Origin: Streptomyces sp. CC0208
Lineage (GTDB): Bacteria > Actinomycetota > Actinomycetes > Streptomycetales > Streptomycetaceae
DNA length: 64,000 nt
Assembly (NCBI RefSeq): GCF_003443735.1
Contig: NZ_CP031969.1
Span: forward strand, 4,898,001-4,962,000
Direction of reading: 5' to 3'
The notes below the pieces were generated by a model. That model saw nothing but the letters and a program-made list of their open reading frames with translations, had not been told where the DNA came from and searched no databases. Position 1 is the stretch's first letter; every line of letters begins with the position of its first letter. Positions 7,482 through 14,022 of the stretch are shown here, piece after piece. The translations under genes and the position numbers were made by a program.

Positions 7482-8120
7482 ATGCCCAAGGTCCGCGTAC
7501 ACAACGTGACGATCTCCCTCGACGGCTTCATGGCCGGTCCGAACCAGCGACTGGACGCCCCCTTCGGCGACGGCGTCGGCTGGGGCGACGACCTGCACCG
7601 CTGGTTCATGTCCGCGTCCGAGGAGGCCGCCGCGGGGAAGTCCGGGACCGATGTCGACTACTTCGTCCGCGGTGACCAGAACATCGGCGCGACGATCATG
7701 GGGCGGAACATGTTCGGTCCGCAGCGCGGCCCCTGGGAGGACGAGTCCTGGCAGGGCTGGTGGGGGGAGAACCCGCCGTACCACCATGACGTCTTCGTGC
7801 ACACCCACCACCTGCGCCCGGACCTGGAGATGGCCGGCGGGACCACCTTCCACTTCACCGACGAGCCCCCGGAGACGGTCCTCCAGCGCGCCTTCGACGC
7901 CGCGGACGGCAAGGACGTCCGGATCGGCGGCGGGGCGGCGGTCATCCGGCAGTATCTGCGCGCCGGGCTGATCGACGAGCTCCACCTGGCGATCGCGCCG
8001 CTCCTCATCGGACGCGGTGAGCGGCTGCTCGACGACCTGGGCGACGGGATCGCCGGGTACCGGGTGTCCGAGCTGGTCAGCTCGCCGAACGTCACCCACG
8101 CGCTGCTCGTCCGCCGCTGA
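7482..8120 (+). CDS. Dihydrofolate reductase-like (RibD C-terminal domain) protein
   Basis: 212 residues from ATG 7482, which has GAGAGGTG just upstream; an in-frame GTG at 7473 would overlap the preceding stop and is less likely. The fold is the DHFR/RibD reductase domain: VHNVTISLDGFMAG at the N-terminus, ATIMGRNMFG, DVRIGGGAAVIRQYLRAGL (NADPH-binding turn) and IDELHLAIAPLLIGRGERLL. Members are NADPH-dependent reductases whose substrates are rarely known. Convergent with murQ over a 20-base gap. Confidence 0.9.
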   Translation: MPKVRVHNVTISLDGFMAGPNQRLDAPFGDGVGWGDDLHRWFMSASEEAAAGKSGTDVDYFVRGDQNIGATIMGRNMFGPQRGPWEDESWQGWWGENPPYHHDVFVHTHHLRPDLEMAGGTTFHFTDEPPETVLQRAFDAADGKDVRIGGGAAVIRQYLRAGLIDELHLAIAPLLIGRGERLLDDLGDGIAGYRVSELVSSPNVTHALLVRR

Positions 8121-8140
8121 ATACGTAGGGATACGGCCTG

Positions 8141-9076
8141 CTAGCGGGTCGTCGCCGCCAGTGCCGCCCGCAGATGGCCCCCCGACTCCTCCAGCAGCCG
8201 GGCCGCCGTGGGGGCGTCGACGTCGGCCAGGATCGTCAGGATCGCGTTCTTCACCTCGCCGTCCGTGGTGGCCAGGGCGCGCTCGACCTCCTCGTCGTCG
8301 GCGCCCGTGGCGAGGGCGACGATCCGGCGGGAGCGGGCCCGCAGCTTCTCGTTGGAGGCGCGGACGTCGACCATCAGGTTTCCGTAGGTCTTGCCGAGGC
8401 GGATCATCGTGATCGTCGACAGCATGTTGAGGACGAGCTTCTGGGCGGTGCCGGCCTTGAGGCGGGTGGAGCCGGTGAGCAGTTCGGGGCCGACGACCAC
8501 CTCGATGCCGTGGTCGGCCGCGGCCGCCAGCGCGCTGTCGGCGTTGCAGGACAGGCCGACCGTCAAGGCCCCTTTCGCTCGGGCGTGTTCCACCGCGCCC
8601 ACGGCATAGGGGGTACGACCGGACGCGGACACCCCTACCACCGTGTCCACGGCCGTCACCGCGAGCCCGTCCAGGTCGGCCCGTGCCAGCTCCGCGGAGT
8701 CCTCGGCCCCCTCGACGGACGTGACCAGCGCTTCCGGGCCACCGGCGATCAGGCCCACGACCCGCGCCGGGTCCGTGTTGAAGGTCGGCGGGCACTCGGA
8801 GGCATCCAGGACACCGAGGCGTCCGGCGGTTCCGGCACCGGCGTAGATCAGCCGGCCGCCCCGGGCCATGCGCTCGGCGATCGCGTCGATGGCGGCGGCG
8901 ATCACCGGCAACTGCCGGGAGACCGCGGCGGGCACGGAGGCGTCCTCGCCGTTCATCTGCCGGGCGATGTCCAGGGTCGGCAACTGGTCGATGTCGGCGA
9001 GCTCGGGCCGGAAGGCCTCAGTGGTGAGCGTCTCCAACTGGGCTCGCAGATCACGGGGGTCGGAGGGGGAGGTCAT
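8141..9076 (-). CDS. murQ: N-acetylmuramic acid 6-phosphate etherase
   Basis: 311 residues. MurQ cleaves the D-lactyl ether of N-acetylmuramate 6-phosphate to give GlcNAc 6-phosphate, feeding recycled cell wall into amino-sugar metabolism. The SIS-domain signature GGRLIYAGAGTAGRLGVLDA, the ECPPTF block, EGAEDS, VGVSASGRTPYAVGA and NADSALAAAADHGIEV are all diagnostic, as is LKAGTAQKLVLNMLST near the C-terminal third. It lies 49 bases downstream of an RpiR/MurR-type regulator on the same strand, so the two form a probable operon induced by muropeptide sugars. Confidence 0.96.
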   Translation of the reverse strand: MTSPSDPRDLRAQLETLTTEAFRPELADIDQLPTLDIARQMNGEDASVPAAVSRQLPVIAAAIDAIAERMARGGRLIYAGAGTAGRLGVLDASECPPTFNTDPARVVGLIAGGPEALVTSVEGAEDSAELARADLDGLAVTAVDTVVGVSASGRTPYAVGAVEHARAKGALTVGLSCNADSALAAAADHGIEVVVGPELLTGSTRLKAGTAQKLVLNMLSTITMIRLGKTYGNLMVDVRASNEKLRARSRRIVALATGADDEEVERALATTDGEVKNAILTILADVDAPTAARLLEESGGHLRAALAATTR

Positions 9077-9125
9077 GGAGGAGCGGCTCTTTCTTCGTTA
9101 CCGACGTCTACCGGGCAACTCGTGT

Positions 9126-10013
9126 CTACCGACGATGCCGATGCGCCAGCGCCTCGTAGGACGCGGCCAGCGCGGGCGCCGCCGTCTCGTACGTCCGCTG
9201 CGCCACCCCCACGAACAGACAGTCCACCACCAGCAGCTGACTCGTCCGCGACGACATCGCCGCGGGCCGCAGCTCGCTCTCCCGGGCCGTGGACGTCGTC
9301 AGCACGTGGTCGGCGTACTGCGTCACCGCACCGTCCGGCCGCCCGGTGATGGCCACCGTAGTGGCCCCGTGCTCGAAGGCGACCCGCAACGGCTCGATGA
9401 CATCTCCGGTCGCCCCCGAGTGGGTGATCGCGATCGCCACATCCCCCGACCGCAGCTGCACCGCGTTCGTCACGGCCAGGTGCGGATCGCTGTGGGCCTG
9501 CGCTATCAGCCCTATGCGCAGCAGCTTCTGCGTGAGGTCCTGCGCGACGAGGCCGGAGGCCCCCACTCCGTACACGTCGATCCGCCGCGCCGAGGCCGTC
9601 GCGGCGACCGCCGCGCCCAACTGCGCGGTGTCCAGCCCGGCCGCCGTGTCCGCGAGGGTCTGCTGCTCGTCGTAGGCGAGCTTGGCGACCACGTCCGCGA
9701 TCGGATCGTCCACCGCGATGTCCGTGGTGATCGCCGGCGCCCGCCCGGACTGCTGCTGCGCGGCCAGCCCGGCGAGGGCGAGCCGCAGGTCGCGGTACCC
9801 GGGATACCCCAGCAGCCGGGCGGTCCGCACGACCGTCGCCTCGCTCGTCCCGGTCCGTTCGGCGAGGCCCGTCACGGTGAGCGCCGCGCACCCCGCGGGG
9901 TCGGCGGCGACTGCCTCGGCGACCCGGTGCATGGAGCGGGTCATGGAGGGACCCAGCGTGCGCACCTTCGCGGCGAGAGCGCTGCCGAAAATTTCCTTCA
10001 CTTCCTGGGTCAC
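9126..10013 (-). CDS. MurR/RpiR-family transcriptional regulator
   Basis: 295 residues from GTG 10013; the frame continues upstream to an ATG at 10079, but a promoter covers that segment. An N-terminal HTH_6 domain (SMTRSMHRVAEAVAADP, then LAERTGTSEATVVRTARLLG) is followed by an SIS sugar-phosphate domain (about residues 110-260: ARRIDVYGVGASGLVAQDL, AITHSGATGDVIEPL, VAITG). Such regulators sense sugar phosphates; next to murQ the ligand is likely N-acetylmuramate 6-phosphate or GlcNAc 6-phosphate. The message appears to be leaderless. Whether it represses or activates murQ cannot be told from sequence. Confidence 0.92.
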   Translation of the reverse strand: MTQEVKEIFGSALAAKVRTLGPSMTRSMHRVAEAVAADPAGCAALTVTGLAERTGTSEATVVRTARLLGYPGYRDLRLALAGLAAQQQSGRAPAITTDIAVDDPIADVVAKLAYDEQQTLADTAAGLDTAQLGAAVAATASARRIDVYGVGASGLVAQDLTQKLLRIGLIAQAHSDPHLAVTNAVQLRSGDVAIAITHSGATGDVIEPLRVAFEHGATTVAITGRPDGAVTQYADHVLTTSTARESELRPAAMSSRTSQLLVVDCLFVGVAQRTYETAAPALAASYEALAHRHRR

Positions 10014-10049
10014 GTATGAAAGATATTTTCGGCTCGGAGTCGTGGTCAA
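10014..10049 (-). promoter_or_regulatory. Promoter of the murR-murQ operon giving a leaderless mRNA
   Basis: On the minus strand TTGACC (10044-10049), an 18-bp spacer and TATCTT (10020-10025) match a principal-sigma promoter. The expected start falls on the GTG at 10013, so the mRNA would lack a leader, and no Shine-Dalgarno is present. The arms GCCGAAAAT (9983-9991) and ATTTTCGGC (10025-10033) form a perfect 9-bp inverted repeat flanking the start, a plausible autoregulatory operator. Confidence 0.6.
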
Positions 10050-10068
10050 GAGCCCGCACAATGGCTTC

Positions 10069-10452
10069 ATGGAGTCCATCGGTCCACTGGAGCAGTCCCT
10101 GCACGCGGCACGCGCCCGCGTGCTCGCCGACCTGGCCGCGGGCGAGGTCGCCGCCGCCGACGTGGTGTCGATGGTCGAGGACTCCGTCGTGCAGCGCCGC
10201 TGGTGGGTGGAGCAGTGGCCGGAGGGCGCGGAGTTCGTCGCGGGCCTGGTCGCGCAGGACGTCCAGGACGCGCTGCTGGAGACCTACGGCCGCTGGCCGC
10301 TGTGCCCGGTGTGCGGCTCCGGCGACCCGCACGCCCTGGAGGTCGAGCCGGAGCTGGGCCCTGACCCGTACTGGGTGTGCCACAAGGCGGGCGTGAAGGT
10401 CGCGGCGGTCGGCTCGCTCGGAACCGCGGCGGGCGGGACCTTCCCGTCGTGA
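10069..10452 (+). CDS. Hypothetical protein with a zinc-ribbon-like Cys pattern
   Basis: 127 residues, divergent from murR. The N-terminal two thirds are helical and acidic (LEQSLHAARARVLADLAAGE, then DVVSMVEDSVVQRRWWVEQW). The C-terminal part has CPVCGSGDPHALEVEPELG, then DPYWVCHKAG: a C-x2-C with a later Cys-His that could form a small zinc site. No known function. A CACAAT box (10057-10062) ends six bases before the ATG, which suggests a leaderless message, but no -35 is clear. Its stop overlaps the start of the DUF4031 gene, so the two are co-translated. Confidence 0.75.
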   Translation: MESIGPLEQSLHAARARVLADLAAGEVAAADVVSMVEDSVVQRRWWVEQWPEGAEFVAGLVAQDVQDALLETYGRWPLCPVCGSGDPHALEVEPELGPDPYWVCHKAGVKVAAVGSLGTAAGGTFPS

Positions 10453-10709
10453 CCGTCTACATCGACCCACCCGCCTGGCCGGGCCACGGCCGCATGTGGT
10501 CCCACCTGATCAGCGACGTCTCGTACGACGAACTGCACCTGTTCGCCGACGAGTTGGGCGTCCCGAGACGCGCCTTCGAACGCGACCACTACGACATCCC
10601 CGCGCACCGGTACGCGGACGTGGTCGCGGCGGGCGCGAAGGAGGTGAGCAGCCGGGAGGTGGTGCGGCTGCTCACGGGGGCGGGACTGCGCCGGCGCAAA
10701 GGCCGTTAA
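10449..10709 (+). CDS. DUF4031 protein
   Basis: 86 residues with the compact DUF4031 fold: VYIDPPAWPGHGRMWSHLIS, DELHLFADELGVPRRAFERD and HYDIPAHRY. Conserved His and Asp residues suggest a metal or phosphate ligand site, but no activity is known. The GTG start lies within the GTGA overlap with the preceding gene's stop, indicating translational coupling. The 3' end overlaps the convergent fused MDMPI/GNAT gene by four bases (TTAA serves as a stop on both strands). Confidence 0.88.
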   Translation: MTVYIDPPAWPGHGRMWSHLISDVSYDELHLFADELGVPRRAFERDHYDIPAHRYADVVAAGAKEVSSREVVRLLTGAGLRRRKGR

Positions 10710-11800
10710 CCGGCCCCTCCGGGAAGGACGTACAGCCACAGCCCCGGCTCCTCCTCCACGGTCGCCCGTGCGAACCCGGCCCGGGCGATCACGCGTTGGG
10801 AGGCCGCGTTGTCGGGCTCGATGGTGGCGCAGAGGCTGCGCACGTCGTCGCGGGCCAGGGCCCAGTCGCTCAGCGCGCGCAGGGCCTCCGTGGCGTAGCC
10901 CTGGCCGCGGGCGCTCTCGGCGAGGTCGTAGCCGACCTCGGCGCGGCCGTCCTCGTCGGGGGCGCCGTGGAAGCCCATGCCGCCGATCGCGCGGCCGTCC
11001 TCCCGCCGTACGAGGACGAAGAGGCCGAACTCCGGGCGGTGGACCCCGGCCTCGTATGCCTTGAGGGTCATGCCGGCGGCCTCGCGGGTGCCCTCGAAGG
11101 GGCCGTCCTCGACCCACTCGAAGTCGCCGTCGCCGCCCGCGGCCAGCTCGGCGGCGGACGCGGGCGTGACGCCCTGGAGGGTCAGGCGCTCGGTGGGCAG
11201 GACGAGGTTGTTGCTCCAGCGCCACCCGGTGCGCGGTGCGCGGCCGGGCAGGTCGCCGCGGCCGGTGGCCCACAGGAGGGTGTGCCAGGGGTCGGGGCCC
11301 GGCTGGACGTCGGGGAAGATCCGGGTGAGGACGTACTCGGGGAGGTGGGCGGGGGGCTCGTACGCCAGGCCCAGGCCCTCGGCGATGTCGTACGTGTGCA
11401 GCAGCACCTCGGCGACACCCATCGCGGCGAAGCCCACGCGGTTCGCACTGCGGAAGGGCTGGGGGTGGAAGGCGCGGGCCTCACGGGGCGCGGTGCGGAC
11501 CGCCGCGGCGAGCAGGGCGCCGCTTGTCTCCAGGACATGCAGCAGGCCCATGTTGTCGGTGCCCTCGTCGAGCGTGATGTCGAAGGGGACGTAGTCGTCC
11601 TGGGCGCCTCCGGCCAGGTTCGCGGCGTACGAGATCAGGCAGCCGGAGATGTGGAAGGCCGTCTCGTGGACGGTCCACTCCATCCCGGCCGGCTGCACGG
11701 CCGTCCAGTCCCGGTCCACCGCCGTCCGCAGCACCGCCACCGCGTCCGCGACGGCCTCCGTCAGCCGCTGCGCGCCCCAGTCCCCGCCCATGTCTGCCAT
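10706..11800 (-). CDS. Fusion of a maleylpyruvate-isomerase-like domain with a GNAT acetyltransferase
   Basis: 364 residues in two parts. Residues 1-190 resemble the mycothiol-dependent maleylpyruvate isomerase N-domain (MDMPI/DinB fold): MEWTVHETAFHISGCLISYA with a metal-type His, and MGVAEVLLHTYDIAEGLGL with the second His cluster. Residues 195-364 are a GNAT domain: TERLTLQGVTPASAAEL, the acetyl-CoA-binding ESARGQGYATEALRALSDWA (Q/R-x-x-G-x-G/A type) and DNAASQRVIARAGF. The join suggests a mycothiol- or metal-linked step coupled to acylation, but the substrate is unknown. Either Met1 or Met4 could start. Confidence 0.85.
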   Translation of the reverse strand: MADMGGDWGAQRLTEAVADAVAVLRTAVDRDWTAVQPAGMEWTVHETAFHISGCLISYAANLAGGAQDDYVPFDITLDEGTDNMGLLHVLETSGALLAAAVRTAPREARAFHPQPFRSANRVGFAAMGVAEVLLHTYDIAEGLGLAYEPPAHLPEYVLTRIFPDVQPGPDPWHTLLWATGRGDLPGRAPRTGWRWSNNLVLPTERLTLQGVTPASAAELAAGGDGDFEWVEDGPFEGTREAAGMTLKAYEAGVHRPEFGLFVLVRREDGRAIGGMGFHGAPDEDGRAEVGYDLAESARGQGYATEALRALSDWALARDDVRSLCATIEPDNAASQRVIARAGFARATVEEEPGLWLYVLPGGAG

Positions 11801-11826
11801 GCGGGCAGGCTAAGGCGCCGGGCGAC

Positions 11827-12468
11827 TCAGAGCGACAGCATTTCCAGCTCCGAGGTGAGGTTGTAACGGGCTGTGGCCTCCCATTCCCGTTCCCCGTACG
11901 GCGTCCTGAAAAGGCGGGGCAGATCGAGCAGTTGCCGCAGGATCGCGGACCTGCCCTCGCGGAAGGCGTCGCTCGGGACGAAGCCGTACTCCTCGCGGAC
12001 GGCGGCCGTGTAGGCGGCGTACGCGGAGGGCGGGGCGGCGAGGATCGCGAGGTCGGCGTCGCACAGGACCTGGCCGTTGCGGTCGTCGTCGGCGGGGGCG
12101 TGGGTGGTGGTGAGGCGGACCAGTCGGGCCACTTCGGCCGTTCCGTCGTCCGGGACCCCGGCCTCGGGGAGGGCGCGTTCGGCCAGGCGGGCGGAGCGGT
12201 CCTCGTTCTCCGAGCGGTCCGGCAGGTAGACGGCGTCATGGAACCAGGCGGCGAGGCGGACCAGGTGCGGGTCGTCCGCGTAGGTCTCCAGTACGTCGAT
12301 GTGGTCCAGCACCGCGGTGAGGTGCGCGAGTGTGTGGTACCGGCGCTGCGGTTCCTGCCAGCGGGCGAGGAGGTTGTCGGCGTACGGCAGCGGGTCGGGG
12401 CCGCCGGTGCCCCTCGCTCCGTCCAGGGCGGCGGCGAAGCGGGCGCGGAGGTCGTCGAGATCGGCCAT
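11827..12468 (-). CDS. HD-domain metal-dependent phosphohydrolase-like protein
   Basis: 213 residues from the ATG at 12468, which is preceded by GAGGAA at normal spacing; an ATG nine bases upstream (12477) is the alternative. The HD-type metal site is visible as RRYHTLAHLTAVLDHI (His) and LAAWFHDAVYLPDRSENEDR (the HD pair), then TTTHAP and LCDADLAILAAPP (Asp). This matches predicted HD-superfamily hydrolases whose substrates are not known. It is divergent from an MDMPI-family gene, 43 bases away. Confidence 0.85.
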   Translation of the reverse strand: MADLDDLRARFAAALDGARGTGGPDPLPYADNLLARWQEPQRRYHTLAHLTAVLDHIDVLETYADDPHLVRLAAWFHDAVYLPDRSENEDRSARLAERALPEAGVPDDGTAEVARLVRLTTTHAPADDDRNGQVLCDADLAILAAPPSAYAAYTAAVREEYGFVPSDAFREGRSAILRQLLDLPRLFRTPYGEREWEATARYNLTSELEMLSL

Positions 12469-12511
12469 GTTCCTCATTGTCCCCCCGGTCGCCCCCTGGC
12501 AGCTTGGCCCC

Positions 12512-13177
12512 ATGACTGCTGACGACGTACGAGACCCTTCCCTGCCCGGTCGTCTCCTGGCCACCGAACGTGACGCCCTGATCCCCCTCCTGCGCTCCCG
12601 CCCGGACGCCGACTTCGCGCTGCCGACGCGCGGGTGTCCGGGGTGGAGCGTGCGCGGTGTGCTGGCGCATTGTTCGTCGGCGCTGATGCGGGTGGTGGAG
12701 GGCCGGTTCGAGAAGGGGGTCTTCTCGCCCGAGGCCAACGACCGGGACATCGCCGAGCGCGCCGACTGGACGAACCAGCAGGTCGTCGACGAGCTGGAGC
12801 GCGGGATGACGGAGGCGGGGCCGGTGATCGCCGCGGCGGGCGGGGTGCTGGACGTCATCGGGCTGGGGGAGTGGGTGCACGCGGGTGACGTGCGGGAGGT
12901 CCTTGGGGAGCCGGGCGCGTACACGGGCGCCGGCCTTCCGGACGCCCTCGCCCTGCTCGCCCGCACGACCCGGGAGCGCGGCCACCTGCCCCTCCACGCC
13001 GACCTCGACGACCTGGACGAACCGCTCCGGCTCGGCGATGCGGCGGGCGACCGCACTCCGGCGCGGTACATCGGGGACGCGGCGACCCTCGTACGGCTGT
13101 ACTCGGGGCGTCCGGTGGAGGGGCGGGCGTACGAGCTCGCGGGCGCGGAGGCGAAGGAGCTGAACATCTTCGGCTGA
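12512..13177 (+). CDS. Maleylpyruvate isomerase family mycothiol-dependent enzyme
   Basis: 221 residues of the TIGR03083-type family. The MDMPI N-domain metal site is recognisable in RGCPGWSVRGVLAHCSSALM (the W-x-V-R-x-x-L-A-H block) and in LGEWVHAGDVREVLGEPGAY (EWxxHxxDxR). The C-terminal part (TPARYIGDAATLVRLYSGRP) is the small SCP2-like tail common in these proteins. Members use mycothiol as thiol cofactor; only a few (maleylpyruvate isomerase) have known substrates. It is the third protein with this fold between 4.6 and 13.2 kb. Confidence 0.9.
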   Translation: MTADDVRDPSLPGRLLATERDALIPLLRSRPDADFALPTRGCPGWSVRGVLAHCSSALMRVVEGRFEKGVFSPEANDRDIAERADWTNQQVVDELERGMTEAGPVIAAAGGVLDVIGLGEWVHAGDVREVLGEPGAYTGAGLPDALALLARTTRERGHLPLHADLDDLDEPLRLGDAAGDRTPARYIGDAATLVRLYSGRPVEGRAYELAGAEAKELNIFG

Positions 13178-13218
13178 GACACGCCGGTGAGAGGGGCCCT
13201 AGGTCGGCGTATTCTGGA

Positions 13219-13234
13219 ATTGGACTAGACCTGT
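13219..13234. promoter_or_regulatory. DasR-responsive element (dre)-like box upstream of cutC
   Basis: ATTGGACTAGACCTGT matches the published 16-bp dre consensus A(C/G)TGGTCTAGACCA(G/C)T at 13 positions and has an unbroken GG-N-CTAG-N-CC palindromic core. It lies 33 bases before the cutC start, inside the likely promoter. DasR is the GntR-family GlcNAc regulator of Streptomyces. Binding here is inferred from sequence alone. Confidence 0.6.
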
Positions 13235-13266
13235 AGCCGCCCAAGACCGTCGACGAATGGGGTCCC

Positions 13267-13959
13267 ATGAGCAAGCGTGCAGTCCTGGAGGTGATCGCCC
13301 TCGACGCCGAGGACGCGATCGCCGCCCAGGCCGGAGGCGCGGACCGGCTGGAACTGGTGACCGACATGGCGGCGGACGGTCTGACGCCGACGGTCGCGAC
13401 GGTCGCCGCGATCCGGAGTGCCGTGGACATCTCGCTGCGGGTGATGCTGCGGTTGTCGGACGGTTTCCGGGCGGGCGATGTCGCGCAGGTGGGCCGGGCG
13501 GCTCGGGAGCTGCGGGACGCCGGGGCCGAGGAGTTCGTGCTGGGGTTCCTGGACACGGCCGGTGAGGTGGACCTCGCGGCCGTCGAGACGGTGGCCGCGG
13601 AGCTGGACGGCTGCCGCTGGACCTTCCACCGCGCCATCGACCACGCGGCCGACCGCGACGCCCTGCGCAAGCAACTGGCGGACCTGCCGGGCCTGGACAC
13701 CTACCTCACGGCGGGCTCGGCGCTGGGCGTTGACGAGGGGCTTCCGGTGCTGCTCACGGAGGCGGCGAGGGCGGGGGAACCCGGGTACCGGCAGCAGCTT
13801 CTGGTGGGTGGGGGGCTGCGGCTGGACCATGTGCCGATCCTGCGAGCCGCGGGGATCGACGCGTTCCACATCGGGGGTGCGGCGAGACCGGGCGGGTGGG
13901 TGGCGCCGGTGGCGGCGGAGGCGGTCGCGCAGTGGCGGCGGGCTCTGGACCTGGGCTGA
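13267..13959 (+). CDS. cutC: CutC family copper-homeostasis/TIM-barrel protein
   Basis: 230 residues with the CutC TIM barrel: LEVIALDAEDAIAAQAGGAD followed by RLELVTDMAADGLTPT, then RVMLR, GAEEFVLGFLD, CRWTFHRAIDHAAD, LTAGSALGVDEGLP, VGGGLRLDHVPIL and FHIGGAAR at the end. Bacterial CutC was first linked to copper tolerance, but the true reaction is unclear. The ATG has a weak GGGG upstream. A DasR-like box in front suggests control by amino-sugar supply rather than by copper. Transcription ends at a double hairpin shared with the convergent helicase gene. Confidence 0.93.
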   Translation: MSKRAVLEVIALDAEDAIAAQAGGADRLELVTDMAADGLTPTVATVAAIRSAVDISLRVMLRLSDGFRAGDVAQVGRAARELRDAGAEEFVLGFLDTAGEVDLAAVETVAAELDGCRWTFHRAIDHAADRDALRKQLADLPGLDTYLTAGSALGVDEGLPVLLTEAARAGEPGYRQQLLVGGGLRLDHVPILRAAGIDAFHIGGAARPGGWVAPVAAEAVAQWRRALDLG

Positions 13960-13964
13960 GCGGA

Positions 13965-14003
13965 ACTCCCCGGGGGAGTGGGGACCGCGCGAGCAGTCCC
14001 CAC
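13965..14003. terminator. Double-hairpin terminator between cutC and the helicase gene
   Basis: ACTCCCC (13965-13971) with GGGGAGT (13973-13979) and GTGGGGA (13978-13984) with TCCCCAC (13997-14003) form two mutually exclusive stems between convergent stops. There is no T-tract. A bidirectional role is likely from position. Confidence 0.5.
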
Positions 14004-14022
14004 GCGCCGCACCCGGCGGAAC

